A stretch of 64,000 bases of DNA. It comes from Pleurodeles waltl (taxonomy: Eukaryota > Chordata > Amphibia > Caudata > Salamandridae). The stretch covers positions 337,893,177 through 337,957,176 of the forward strand of contig NC_090448.1 in assembly GCF_031143425.1 (NCBI RefSeq). Reading direction: 5' to 3'. Of this stretch, positions 46,722 to 57,452 are shown one piece after another. A model generated the notes under the pieces. The model was not told the DNA's origin. It made no database searches and saw only the letters and a list, made by a program, of their open reading frames with translations. Each line of letters opens with the position of its first letter. The stretch's first letter is position 1. The translations under genes and the position numbers were made by a program.

Positions 46722-47095
46722 GGGCCTTAGCCGCTCGGCCTCCCCCGAGGACAATTATTGCCAAGATACTCTATCACAAAGATCGGGACACTATTATGCA
46801 AGAAGTGCGCAAGCGGGGTGACCCCTCTTTCGAGAATCATACCATACGATTCTTCTCCGACTACACAAGACATGTTCAGCTCCAACAACAATCATTCAGT
46901 GGCGTTAAGCAAAGACTGAAGACACTGGGGTACACATACATGCTGCTGTTTCCGGCTAAGCTGAAAGTTTTGCATGCTGTCCGCTCACACTTTTTCCAAC
47001 ACTGGAGGCAGCATGGGACTAGCTGGAACTCAGAGGGGGTGGGGGGCCTCACTGATCCCCCTCCGCCTGGGGGGGGGGGGGGGGGTGAGGGGTGA
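46722..47095 (+). pseudogene. L1 ORF1 C-terminal fragment
   Basis: RALAARPPPRTIIAKILYHK, DRDTIMQEVRKRG and the LLFPAKLKVLHA block match the RNA-binding and C-terminal domains of L1 ORF1 proteins, which trimerise and chaperone element RNA. The N-terminal coiled coil is absent because the insertion is truncated here. The frame then runs into a Pro/Gly tract translated from a G-run (about 47069-47082), which is probably beyond the natural end. Confidence 0.8.
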
Positions 47096-47862
47096 GGGAT
47101 AGAGGGGATGCCCGGAGGGCAGGTGATACAATGGCCACCACACGAAGAAAAAGTAGACAATGTCGACGCGACAGCACAGAGGCCAGAGTGATAGTGCGTC
47201 CAGATAGCTTGAGTTTGGAGCATCAGCGGCAAGAGTGAGAGGAGGCCAGGGTGTTGGTGGGGACGGGCACCTCTGAGGCGTCCTCACGCACAGAGTCTCT
47301 GCAAGGAGAAAAGGGTCCAGCTTTAGACCTGGACAATAGCCGCACCTGAAAGGAGATGCACATGTGGAGATCGAAGGGACAGATGGAGTGCACCTCGGAA
47401 CACAGGGGTGACTGTTGTGCATGCGGAACAATGCGAAAAGGTTTTAAAAAATGATGTTCTCTTATCTTTGTGTACGGGCGAATCGGGTGTTAGTGGGGGG
47501 AGGACTTGATGCACGCTATCCTAGGACACCTTGAGCTTTCCTTGTAGTAAGGTGGGAGTCCTTGTCATGCTACTTTCTGCCAAGGTATAGACTGTATGGG
47601 AGAGTAGGATACATATGTGGGGTGGGGAGACAAAAGGTGTTTAGAGAGGTTTACCAGGGATGGGATGGGCTTCTGTGGGGATTGTTGCATGGGAGTTTTT
47701 TGTTACAGCAGTGGTGGATTAGTTACACTAACACTATGAACGATGCTAAGATGTGCGAAGAGAGTGATGTACATGCAGGCTTGGGAGACCAATGGGTGGT
47801 GTGTCTGGATGGAAGGAGGAAAGGCGGGGTACTGCTATGAATGCGGACTGAAATAGATCCCA

Positions 47863-50800
47863 ATGAGTGATTTAGTGCGCTTTCTTACGTGGAACGTGCG
47901 AGGTCTTAACTCATTTGTAAAACGTTAGAGTGCATTCATACCTCAGACGAGTTGGCGTACATATGGCTCTCCTACAGGAGACGCATTTGATGGATGCAGA
48001 GGCACAAATATTACAGAGAAAATGAAGGGGCCAGCTCTACTCAGCTACGTATTCATCTTATGCTGGGGAGGGAGGGGGGAAGAGTGGTTTCGCTATGGGG
48101 GGCCCCCACGGTACTGATCCAGCTGCAGGTTCAGGCGGCAGACGTGGCGGGCCGATATGTCCTCATGCATGCAAATCTAGATGGGCATCAGTGCTGTATA
48201 TTAAATATGCATGCCCCGAACACAGATGACGAAGAGTTCTTTAGGGCCCTGGAACAGGAATTATTACCCTATGTTGGAATGCCTATTCTGTGGACTGGTG
48301 ATTTTAATTGCGTGCTGGATGGCACATTGGATAGGTGTCCCCGCGACGGGGGCACTAAACCCCGCTTGACCACTAGACTTTAGGAAATTATAACAAGGCT
48401 ATACTTGGTGGACGTTTGGAGGGAACTTCATCTTATGCCCAAAATGTACTCTTGCTATTCGCCGGCTTATGGAGCATATAGTAGGTTGGACCGTATTCTG
48501 CTAGCAAATCATGGCTCCCTGACTGTTCGGCGGGCAGCATATCAGGTGCGATTTCTGTCGGATCATGCCCCATTGGTACTGGAGTGCGAGACTCAGGATG
48601 CAGACGCCACAGGGGGACAGCCGGTCTAGAGACGCTTGGGGACCCCAAATATAGGGTAGATGTGCTGACAGTGCTGCAGGGATTTTAAAGGGCGTACTGG
48701 AACACGGCTCCGACCAGGGGACTGGAATGGGAGGCCTTAAAGATAATTGTGAGGAAAGTGAACATTGGGAAGGTGTATGGTACATGGAGGAAGTTGGAAG
48801 GGGAGCTTTCACAACAGGAGAGGTCCCTGGCGCGATTGCCGAGTCGAGAAGGAGACGGTGCTCTGGATGAACCCGGACTTCTAGAGGTGCATATATGGAC
48901 ACAGATTGCGTGGAACAGATTGGATAATCTGGTGCGCAGGGATTATAGACAGCGGTTGCATCGGGAGGGTGACCGGTTGGGGCGTATGGTAGCGTGGCTG
49001 CTAAAACGTGAGAGGCCTCCACCGATGATTCTGTCCCTTCATGGGCCAGCTGGAGATATGAAATTGGAACGGGTCAATTCTCTGCTCTGTGACCACCTGA
49101 TGGGTGAATATGCCTCGCCACTGCGTGTGGATGATTCCCAAGTGAATGGGTGCCTGGCTGGCCTCCAGCTCCCAAGGTTGACGGACACACAGGCGGGTGA
49201 TCTAGACATACAATTGGAAGAATTGGAGGAGGAGCCATGCCATGTAGTAAAGGGCTGGGTCCAGAGGTTTCCTGGCTGAGTTCTTTCAGGTATACTCAGC
49301 TGCACTTCTCCCAAACCGGTTGGTCTTCTCTGCGAGGTGCATAGGGAGGGAGCATTGCCTGTACACCGGCATCAATAGTTATGATACCAAAACAGGGGAG
49401 GGATCTGACCGACCCCGGTTCCTACCGACCGTTGTCGATGTTAAATGTTGATGTAAAATTACTTGCTAAAGTACTGGCAAAGCGATTGCATCAAGTGATT
49501 ACGCAGCTGGTGCCCGAAGACCAATGCAGATTTGTTCCTGGGAGGGAGCTGCATACGAATTTGCGGAGACTCTCCCACTTGATGTAGAAAACTAGAAACT
49601 CAGAGATGCTGGCTGCTCTAGTGGCCTTGGACATTGAAAAAGCGTTTGATACCCTGTCGTGGGATTATTTATGGGAGGTGATGTGATGAATGGGGATTGC
49701 GCAGAGCTTCCTGTCATGGTTACGCCTACTGTACGTGGCACTGCAAGTGAGGGTATGCACTGTGAAGACGGTGTCTGACCCCCTGTACACAGAACGGGGT
49801 ACAAGGCAGGGTTGCCCCCTGTCCCTGCTCCTTTTTGTGCTAGCGATGGAGTTGTCAGCGGTGCAGCTTATGGCAAAGCTGCAAGCATGGGGTACCAAGG
49901 TAGGGACCGGAGTGCATACCATATCATTATATGCAGATGATGCGCTGGTGTATGTAATGGATCCGGAGCGCTCTGACCCTCTACTGTTAAGCCTTATGGA
50001 TGACTTTGGTGCAGTTTCGGACCTCTGTGTTAACAGGCTTAAGAAGGTACTCTACCCGATGGCATCTCTGGTTGACCTAGAGGTGACGGAACTCTTGAAG
50101 GTGGGTCTGACATGGGAAACTGAGGCGTTTCAATATCTAGGGATGCGGGTGACTCACTCCCCTCGGTTACAATATAGCTTGAACATGGGCAACCTGATGG
50201 ATGGACTCTGCGCCTCTGCCCAATTCTGAACCACACTCACATTGTCAGTCATGGGCACGGTCGCGCTTAGTAAGATGGTATACCTCCCTCGTTGCTTATA
50301 TGTCATGCAAAACTCTTTCTGTTAGCTGCCGCCGACACTGTTCCTCCAGATAGATAGGTTGCTGGTGTCCCTGATCTGGGCAGGTAAGAAGATCAGGGTC
50401 CATCTCGAGGTACTGAAACTGGATCTGGTAGGCAGTGGGCTGGGAGTGCTGGATCCTCAGTTATATTATATGGCAGGTCTCTTACAATATGTGGCCCTCT
50501 GGCCTGATGATGGACCTAACTGGGATAAAACCCTGCTGGACGGGGCAGTGCGTATAGCAGAGCTCCCAACACTCCTTATGAGTGGTGCTGGGTTCCCAGA
50601 GGGTGCTCCATTTGTGGTCTTGCAGGTGGCCCGATTATGGAAGCGGGCAGTCACCCGGGTGATCCGAAGAGCGCCTGCAACCACTTTGGTGGCTGCAACA
50701 GCGCAGGGGATTTGTATCAGAATGGCACTTTTGTCACATTAGAGGAGGTTGAGGCACACTTTGGAGTTGGACGGGGACAGCTACTGCAGTATGCCAGTAT

Positions 50801-51551
50801 ATCGAGCCAGTTCGAGAGATATGAACATCCTTCCCTGAAGAACCCTTAGATTCCCATTTGATGAAGACGTTGTTGGATCCGGGCTCAGCTCGGGGTCTCT
50901 TCTCCTAAGTGTATGCAGCCCTAAAGAGAGATCGACGAGTACCTATCTTGGTGGTGCGTGCGATGTGGAATGCAGATCTAGAGCTACCACTAGAGAAGGG
51001 GGAATGGAGCAGGGCATGCACGTTGGTGCAGGAAGGATCCGGGAATGCCAGATTTAAACCGGCACAATTTTATTATCTGCATCGACTGTATCTGACACTG
51101 CAGCGATTGCACACAATGTTTCTGGCACAAACTGACAACTGTGTGCGCTGCGGTACCTCCCCTGCCACTTTTGGACATGTCACATGGCTATGTGGCTCCT
51201 TGCAGTCGTTTTTGGCGTGAGTTAGTAAGAGTGGTCACAACAGTTAAATAGAGATGACGATGTGGCACTGTTTTCTGGGACTGTTGCCTCTCCCTAAAAA
51301 AGGTTGAAAAATGACATTGGTTTGCACAGCTGGGGTTGACACTAGCGAACCAGCACATTGCTATCCAGCACATTGCTATTCTTTGCCGCCCCCCCCCCCC
51401 CCCAACTCCTCCAATCTGTGAAAAATGGATGGCTGATCTAGTGGAATGGGCAGCAGCTGAGGAGTAAAGGCTCAGAAGGACCCAGACGGATGAGCATGCA
51501 GAGCGGGATCTTGAAGCTTGGAGCCGCATCATACAGCGTCTGGGAGGTTAG
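47863..51551 (+). pseudogene. L1 ORF2 (endonuclease-RT), frameshifted
   Basis: Starts at ATG 47863 with the endonuclease motif LTWNVRGLN, then continues in other frames: WTGDFNCVLD (near 48294), SRLDRILL and FLSDHAPLVLE (48480-48580), a linker (48749-49279), RT fingers DPGSYRPLSMLNVDVKLLAK (49400-49500), a LDIEKAFDTLSWDYL block near 49630, RGTRQGCPLSLLLFV (49795), SLYADDALVY (49924), the thumb block LIWAGKK (50370) and a C-terminal CVRCGTSPATFGHVTWLC motif (51140-51195). The last block reads LEAWSRIIQRLGG before TAG at 51549-51551. The catalytic residues are mostly readable but lie in different frames, so the copy is dead. Confidence 0.88.
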
Positions 51552-52165
51552 CCTGGGGAGGGGGACTTAGGTGGGCAGGCAACTGGAAGCTCGTGTGACC
51601 ACGATGATCAGGAACGACGGCCAGGTGCTGCAGCACAAAGGCCAGAGTGAATGGAATTCTCGGGAGGATGGCAAATGGGGAGTGACGAACAGAGTAAGGG
51701 GGTGAGGAGCGGCGGAAGTCGCTGTGAATTGGAGATCAGTTTGGTAGCTATACAGGGACACAGGGTGGGAAAGGGGGGCCAGATTTCTGATATATGGGGA
51801 GATGATTGGTATGGGGCTCATGTACATGGACCTGATCAATCTCCCTCCCGCCTATGTGGTTACATCTATGGGAGACTCCGGAGCTTTTTATCCAGATGCC
51901 CTGGTGCTCTCCTCTCCTCGTTTGCCCCCACCTTCCCCCACCAATTTTTCCTGTATTTTTCTCTCTTGCTGATTGCCTCTAGGTTTATTGAAGACATGAA
52001 GAATACTGGATATCGCACTGAAAAAATGTGACTATGTGGAAGTGCACTGCTACCCTGTCATGCTGTTGGTATTGTTTACACCATTATGCAGCATTGTTGT
52101 ACTGTTTTTCTGTAAAAGCTGAATAAATACATTCCTTAAAAAAAGTTAAAAAAAACAACAAAAAA

Positions 52166-52470
52166 AACCTACCCCAATCCACCCCACCCCGATCTATGCC
52201 ACCCACTCCAAACTCCCCCACCCACTCCAATCTCCCCTAATCTACCCAAATCCACTCCACTGAACTCCACCCAACTCTACCCCATTCCACTCCACCCTAA
52301 TCTACCAACCTCCACTCCAATCTACCCCACTCAACTCCATTCCAAGTTACCCCACTCCCCCAATCGAACACAATCTACACCAATAGGCCCCACTCCAATC
52401 TACCTCACCTCACTATACCCCACTCCAATCTATTCCAACCCACTACATTCTACCCTACCTCACCTTGCTA
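52166..52470. repeat. CT-rich tandem repeat after the L1 tail
   Basis: Diverged units of the form CCACTCCAATCTACCCCA, about 15-18 bp. Composition resembles the 12236-18124 minisatellite but the unit differs. Confidence 0.85.
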
Positions 52471-53885
52471 GGAAAGAGGATCACACAGGAGCAGAAGGCT
52501 TCCAAAGAGAAAACAAAAGCAACCTTGAGGCTTGGTCTAGCTAGTTACTTTGCGAGTGCTGCGCATGGTGGATAATTTGTCGGACTTTGTTCTCCTTTAA
52601 ACTGTAAAGGTTAACACCTCTGGGGCAAACAACCATCTTAAAAAGTCCAAAGCCCTGACATCTGCCACCCTCATACTTCTAGTAACCATTTGTACAGTTG
52701 CCACATGTTTCTGTCCATCACTGGATGCTGGGGTTTACTTTCTTTTCTATACCTCTAAAGAGGTCACCCTTGATCTCTTAAGGATGACCCAGTACTGAAC
52801 CCTTGGTCTTCCCCTTTCCTTTCAGTCTCCACCACTCCCTCTCTTTGGATGACAGAGCTTTCATTTGTTTTACATCATTTCTGTTTGAATCAACATACTT
52901 GGCCTGGATATACTGGTTAATACTTAACATTTTGTGCCTGATAGAGTATGATTGTCGTCTTTTGTATTGTCATATATATTATGTCACCCTTTCAGTAAAA
53001 CCATAGTCATGGCCTCCAGGATCTACTGTCTGTTCCTAGCTAACTTCAGGTATTCTGGAATATGTATAATGACTATATTTGTAAAACCTTAATACAGAAT
53101 AATTTCAAAAGAATGAACAGGTTAGCCCAGGAGCAAAGAAAGAAAGGCTGTATCATGGGGTGTGGCTGAGTCAGTGATGGTCACTTGTTCTTCAGCAGTT
53201 GAAGTCTGTTTTTCTTGGCTTCTTTCAAAATGTGGTTCATTATAATGGCACTTATTTTGGTTACTGTCCTTGATGTAGAGTTTTATGTATAATACTTGTA
53301 TTAGTCCTTGAGAAGAAGTTGGTTAAAAATGTTCATATTAATGGATCAAAGTTCAAAAGTAAAGTCTTTCTCAATTTATAATTATATGGGGCTAAAGTGT
53401 TCCTCGCTAACAGTCTTGGCAAGGACACCTGAAAGCCATTCGGGCCAATGCAAGGGTGGTCATGAGGAGGTCTCTCTGATCCCAAAGCAGAAAGCCCATT
53501 TGGGAAAAGATGTTGTGATAGTCGTCCATGGGGTATCTAATTGGGAGAAAAAATACAAGATGGTGACCAAGATGCAATAGAAGCTACCTATGGATGAAGG
53601 ACCTCAAAGTCACCAAGCCACTAATGAGCACATGTTGAACCTTAGGTGTAGTCTGTATGGCAGACCTAGGAGTATGACGATTTATCATTAACCCAAGGAG
53701 TCTACTCTTAGATCAAGTGTCAAGCTATCTGTTTCTATAATTACAGTTAGTAATGTATTAAGAAGTAAGAATTCGAAGGAGGAAAACAGTATTATTCATG
53801 GATCAATCCAAGGCATGATATTTTCTGGTGATTAGAGCATTAACACCCCTCTTGGGAATAGAGCAGGTGACCAACGAACGTAAAG
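52471..53885. other. Stretch without a gene, upstream flank of DIRS-4
   Basis: No coding domain. Frames up to 90 codons lack motifs. Confidence 0.55.
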
Positions 53886-54097
53886 AACGAGTTACTTACC
53901 TTCGGTAACGACTTTTCTGGTGGATACATTAGCTACCTGTGGATTCCTCACCTAATGAATACTCCCATGGCGCCAGCATTCGACGGAAATCTTCTTACTA
54001 GTCTCTGCACGTCGACGAGGACGTCACTCTAGCCCACGCGACGCCGTCTGACATCATACAGGCAATAAGAGGTCCTCGACGACGTGCCGACGTCAGT
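53886..54097 (+). repeat. DIRS-4 left inverted terminal repeat (downstream terminus)
   Basis: Paired part 53933-54097; the unpaired outer tip 53886-53932 is 47 nt long. The single mismatch to the other repeat is at 54053, where an A replaces the G of a TGACGTCA motif. Confidence 0.95.
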
Positions 54098-54204
54098 ACC
54101 AATCATTTTTTACGTGCATGAGAACAACCAGGCAATGCAATGAAAGAGCAAGGCAACATCCCATTACATTGTAAAAATACACAACATTGCATGAATAACT
54201 GTAA

Positions 54205-54209
<5 letters not shown>

Positions 54210-54254
<45 letters not shown>
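54210..54254. repeat. (TA)n microsatellite inside DIRS-4
   Basis: About 22 TA units between the downstream terminal repeat and the complementary region. Mixed TA-rich sequence continues to about 54335. Confidence 0.95.
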
Positions 54255-54255
<1 letters not shown>

Positions 54256-54424
54256 CTCTCTCTTTTTAAAATATATATATACACATCAAGTATATACACA
54301 AAGATATATACATATATATAAATATAATATATACAACATCTATTGCACCCTCAAAGACCAAGAGGAGCGTACTCAAGGATTACTTGGTAAGACCAGAAAG
54401 GCAACGGGGAGGCGGGTGGGACCG

Positions 54425-54534
54425 TGAGGAATCCACAGGTAGCTAATGTATCCACCAGAAAAGTCGTTACCGAAGGTAAGTAACTCGTTGTTCTGATGGA
54501 TACAACTACCTGTGGATTCCTCACCTAATGAATA
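54425..54534. repeat. DIRS-4 internal complementary region
   Basis: 54425-54489 is the exact reverse complement of 53886-53950, and 54490-54534 of 59833-59877. The centre reads CTCGTTGTTCTG, the complement of the two tips joined. In the DIRS replication model this region splints the ends of the cDNA to form a closed circle. Confidence 0.97.
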
Positions 54535-54578
54535 GAGTCCCAAAGCAGTACCACGCCCGGCGGTGGGTGCCTAAATGG

Positions 54579-57452
54579 TCAAACCAAGAAATCCTGCAGC
54601 ACTGACCGTGCAAAATGGCCGTCCCTTCTAACCTCAGAATCCAAACAGTAATGTTTTGCAAAAGTGTTAAGGGACGACCAAGTTGCGGCCTTGCAGATGT
54701 CGACCACAGGAACACCTCTGGCCAAGGCCGAAGTGGCCGACTTAGCTCTGGTGGAATGAGCTCTAATGCCCTCAGGAGGATCCTTCTTTGCCAAAGAGTA
54801 AAAGATTTTAATGCAAAGAACAACCCACCTGGATAGTGTTCTCTTGTGGACTGCCTTTCCTCTCCTCTTGCCCACGTATCCAATAAACAGCTGATCCTCC
54901 AGCCTGAAATCCTTTGTTCTATCAATAAAGAAGCTCAACGCCCTCTTTGGGTCCAGACGGTGCAGTCTTTCTTCCTCTTTGGAAGGATGATGCGGAGGAT
55001 AGAACGTGGACAAAGTAATTGCCTGAGCCAAATGGAAAGGTGAAACAACCTTCGGGAGGAAAGCAGCCTTGGTCCTCAACACCACCTTATCCCCATAAAA
55101 AGTTGTATAAGGGGGCTTTACTGATAAGGCTTGCAACTCACTCACTCTCCTTGCTGATGTTATAGCTATCAGGAAGATTGTTTTTAAAACCAAATACCTT
55201 AAGGGGCAAGAATGCATAGGTTCAAAAGGGGACCCCATAAGGAAAGTCAGGACCAGGGACAAATCCCATTGCGGCATAACAAATGGCTTTGGAGGATATT
55301 TATTTAGAAGACCTTTCAAGAATCTGATAACAATAGGGGATTTAAATAAAGATGGTTGGTCTGGAAGACATATGAAGGCTGACAAGGCCGATAAATAACC
55401 CTTAATGGTAGCCACTGCACAACCTTTCTGCGCTAGAGACAGAGCAAAAGACAAAACGTCCGATAGATGAGCATGCAAAGGATCAATCTGCCTCTCTCCA
55501 CACCACGCAACAAATTTAGACCATCTATTAGCGTAGATAGATTTAGTGGAGTGTCGCCTGGCCGCTAATATAACATCCACTACCTCAGACGGGAGAGAGA
55601 AGGAACTCAGGTTGCCCCGTTCAATCTCCAGGCATGTAGGTGCAGACTCTGGAGGTTGGGGTGTAGAACCTGCCCCTGCGACTGCGAGAGGAGGTCTGCC
55701 CTGAAAGGGAGACTGAGCGGAGGGCACATTGAGAGTTGGAGAAGGTCGGAGTACCATACCCTCCTTGGCCAATCCGGAGCTATTAGGATGACTAGAGCCC
55801 GGTCCTGGCGAATCTTCCTCAATACTTGAGGAATCAAGGGTATGGGAGGAAACGTGTAAAGCAACTGGCCGCACCAGGTTATTTGTAACGTGTCCCCCAA
55901 CGCTCCCTTCATCGGATACTGGAGGCTGCAGAATAACGGACAATGCGCGTTCTCCCGAGTGGCAAACAGATCTACCCGAGGAAACCCCCACCTCTGGAAG
56001 ATTAAACGGACTTGATCTGGATGGAGACGCCACTCGTGGTCTGCCGAGAATTGGCGACTGAGACTGTCCGCACGCACATTCAAGACTCCGGCCAGATGGT
56101 TTGCTATCAAGCAAATCTGATGGTCCTTTGCCCAGGACCATAGTCGAAGAGCTTCTCTGCAGAGAAGGTACGACCCCACTCCTCCCTGCTTGTTTATGTA
56201 CCACATCGTGGTAGTATTGTCCGTTAGGACCTGTACCGACTGACCACGAAGGGAAGGGAGGAAGGCCTTGAGAGCCAGACGTACAGCCCGTAACTCTAAC
56301 AGATTGATGTGAAAAATCTGTTCCTCTGGAGACCAAAGACCTTTGATCTCCAGATCCCCCAGATGAGCTCCCCACCATAGAGTGGAAGCATCCGTTATGA
56401 CCGTGGTCACCGGTGGTGACTGCGCGAACGGCTTTCCCTGTGAAAGATTGTTGCTTGCAATCCACCACTTCAAATCCACAGCAGCATCTCTGGAGATCTT
56501 GACAGTACTCTCTAGATCCCCTTTGTGTTGAGACCACTGCCTTCGGAGGCACCACTGAAGAGCCCTCATGTGCCAGCGAGCATGCGTGACCAACAGAATG
56601 CAGGAGGCAAACAGACCGAGCAGACGAAGGACCTTGAGGACTGGAACTACCGCTCCATTTCGAAACATTGGAACCAAATCCTGAATATCTTGAATCCGCT
56701 AAGGCGGAGGAAAGGCCCGACCCAATGTTGTATCCAGTGCTGCCCCTATGAACAGGAGGCGCTGAGAGGGCTCTAGGTGAGATTTGGGCTCGTTCACCGA
56801 AAAACCCAGGTCGAACAACAACTGGGTTGTTGACTGCAGATGATGCGACACAAGCTCCGGGGACTTGGCTTTGATCAACCAGTCGTCCAAGTAAGGGAAT
56901 ACTGCTATCCCTTTCCTTCTGAGCTCTGCCGCAACCACCGACATCACCTTCGTGAAGACTCGAGGTGCTGAAGTAAGACCAAACGGAAGGACCGCAAACT
57001 GATAGTGCTGCGATCCCACCACAAACCGGAGATACTTCCTGTGTGACTTGAGTATCGGGATATGAAAGTAAGCATCCTGCAAGTCGACAGACACCATCAA
57101 GTCTTCCTTGTTCAACGCCAAAAGCACCTGTGCTAGGGTCAGCATCTTGAACTTTTCCTGCTTGAGGAACCAATTCAAGATCCTCAGGTCCAGGATTGGT
57201 CTCAAACGACCATCCTTCTTGGGAATCAGGAAATACCTTGAGTAACATCCTCGACCCCTTTCCTGCTCTGGGACCAACTCCACCGCGCCCTTTGAAAGGA
57301 GGGCTTGTACCTCCTGTTCTAGCAACAGGAGGTGTTCTTCTGAACAATAAGAAGGGCGGGGCCGGATGAGGGGCGGGAACTCCCGAAAGGGAAGGGTGTA
57401 GCCTTTTCCCACAATACTGAGAACCCAAGTGTCCGTTGTAACAGTCTTCCAT
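54579..57452 (-). CDS. DIRS-4 tyrosine recombinase, long overlapping frame
   Basis: 957 codons. The C-terminal 342 residues are the recombinase: a core-binding part (RRHSTKSIYANRWSKFVAWC, TIKGYLSALSAF) and a catalytic part with R768/R769 (ARRVSELQ), H899 and R902 (HSTRAKS), W925 and the nucleophile Y935 (FAKHYCLD). It would integrate the circular cDNA. The first about 615 residues overlap the RT/RNase H frame, are Ser/Gly/Pro-rich and show no domain. The frame is the same as that of Gag: between the Gag TAG and this ATG are 21 sense codons, so Gag and recombinase would be one 1675-codon frame but for one TAG. The real start may be internal, close to the recombinase domain. No stop or frameshift interrupts the catalytic part. 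Confidence 0.92.
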   Translation of the reverse strand: MEDCYNGHLGSQYCGKRLHPSLSGVPAPHPAPPFLLFRRTPPVARTGGTSPPFKGRGGVGPRAGKGSRMLLKVFPDSQEGWSFETNPGPEDLELVPQAGKVQDADPSTGAFGVEQGRLDGVCRLAGCLLSYPDTQVTQEVSPVCGGIAALSVCGPSVWSYFSTSSLHEGDVGGCGRAQKERDSSIPLLGRLVDQSQVPGACVASSAVNNPVVVRPGFFGERAQISPRALSAPPVHRGSTGYNIGSGLSSALADSRYSGFGSNVSKWSGSSSPQGPSSARSVCLLHSVGHACSLAHEGSSVVPPKAVVSTQRGSREYCQDLQRCCCGFEVVDCKQQSFTGKAVRAVTTGDHGHNGCFHSMVGSSSGGSGDQRSLVSRGTDFSHQSVRVTGCTSGSQGLPPFPSWSVGTGPNGQYYHDVVHKQAGRSGVVPSLQRSSSTMVLGKGPSDLLDSKPSGRSLECACGQSQSPILGRPRVASPSRSSPFNLPEVGVSSGRSVCHSGERALSVILQPPVSDEGSVGGHVTNNLVRPVALHVSSHTLDSSSIEEDSPGPGSSHPNSSGLAKEGMVLRPSPTLNVPSAQSPFQGRPPLAVAGAGSTPQPPESAPTCLEIERGNLSSFSLPSEVVDVILAARRHSTKSIYANRWSKFVAWCGERQIDPLHAHLSDVLSFALSLAQKGCAVATIKGYLSALSAFICLPDQPSLFKSPIVIRFLKGLLNKYPPKPFVMPQWDLSLVLTFLMGSPFEPMHSCPLRYLVLKTIFLIAITSARRVSELQALSVKPPYTTFYGDKVVLRTKAAFLPKVVSPFHLAQAITLSTFYPPHHPSKEEERLHRLDPKRALSFFIDRTKDFRLEDQLFIGYVGKRRGKAVHKRTLSRWVVLCIKIFYSLAKKDPPEGIRAHSTRAKSATSALARGVPVVDICKAATWSSLNTFAKHYCLDSEVRRDGHFARSVLQDFLV
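55607..56677 (-). CDS. DIRS-4 RNase H and trailing domain
   Basis: 356 aa from the first ATG after the TAG; sense codons begin right after it at 56698. The RNase H acid residues are all visible: D96 (ITDAS), E128 (HINLLELRAV), D153 (LTDNTT) and D204 (VRADSLSR). It would remove RNA from the hybrid. Residues about 212-356 form a conserved trailing domain (VDLFATRENAHCPLFCS, FPPIPLIPQVLRKIR, LIAPDWPRRVWY), matched in DIRS-5. By position it corresponds to the region described as methyltransferase-like in DIRS elements; that identity is inference. Without readthrough of the TAG, or a separate start, this part would not be fused to RT. Confidence 0.9.
   Translation of the reverse strand: MVPMFRNGAVVPVLKVLRLLGLFASCILLVTHARWHMRALQWCLRRQWSQHKGDLESTVKISRDAAVDLKWWIASNNLSQGKPFAQSPPVTTVITDASTLWWGAHLGDLEIKGLWSPEEQIFHINLLELRAVRLALKAFLPSLRGQSVQVLTDNTTTMWYINKQGGVGSYLLCREALRLWSWAKDHQICLIANHLAGVLNVRADSLSRQFSADHEWRLHPDQVRLIFQRWGFPRVDLFATRENAHCPLFCSLQYPMKGALGDTLQITWCGQLLYTFPPIPLIPQVLRKIRQDRALVILIAPDWPRRVWYSDLLQLSMCPPLSLPFRADLLSQSQGQVLHPNLQSLHLHAWRLNGAT
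56699..56701 (-). other. In-frame TAG between RT and RNase H
   Basis: Sequence reads CCT TAG CGG on the coding strand. Frame and homology continue on both sides without a gap. It is either a recent null mutation or a readthrough site. The Gag stop has the same CCT TAG context. Confidence 0.9.

Larger units (their letters stand above)
46720..52165 (+). mobile_element. L1-like LINE, 5' truncated and frameshifted
   Basis: Forward strand. It has the ORF1 C-terminal domain, then ORF2 with endonuclease, RT (GTRQGCPLS, YADD) and a C-terminal Cys/His motif, a 3' UTR with AATAAA at about 52121 and an A-rich tail from 52137. At least several frameshifts and stops interrupt ORF2. The 5' edge is inside ORF1. 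The wording of ORF2 suggests the L1/Tx1 side of the family. A CT-rich tandem repeat follows immediately. Confidence 0.9.
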
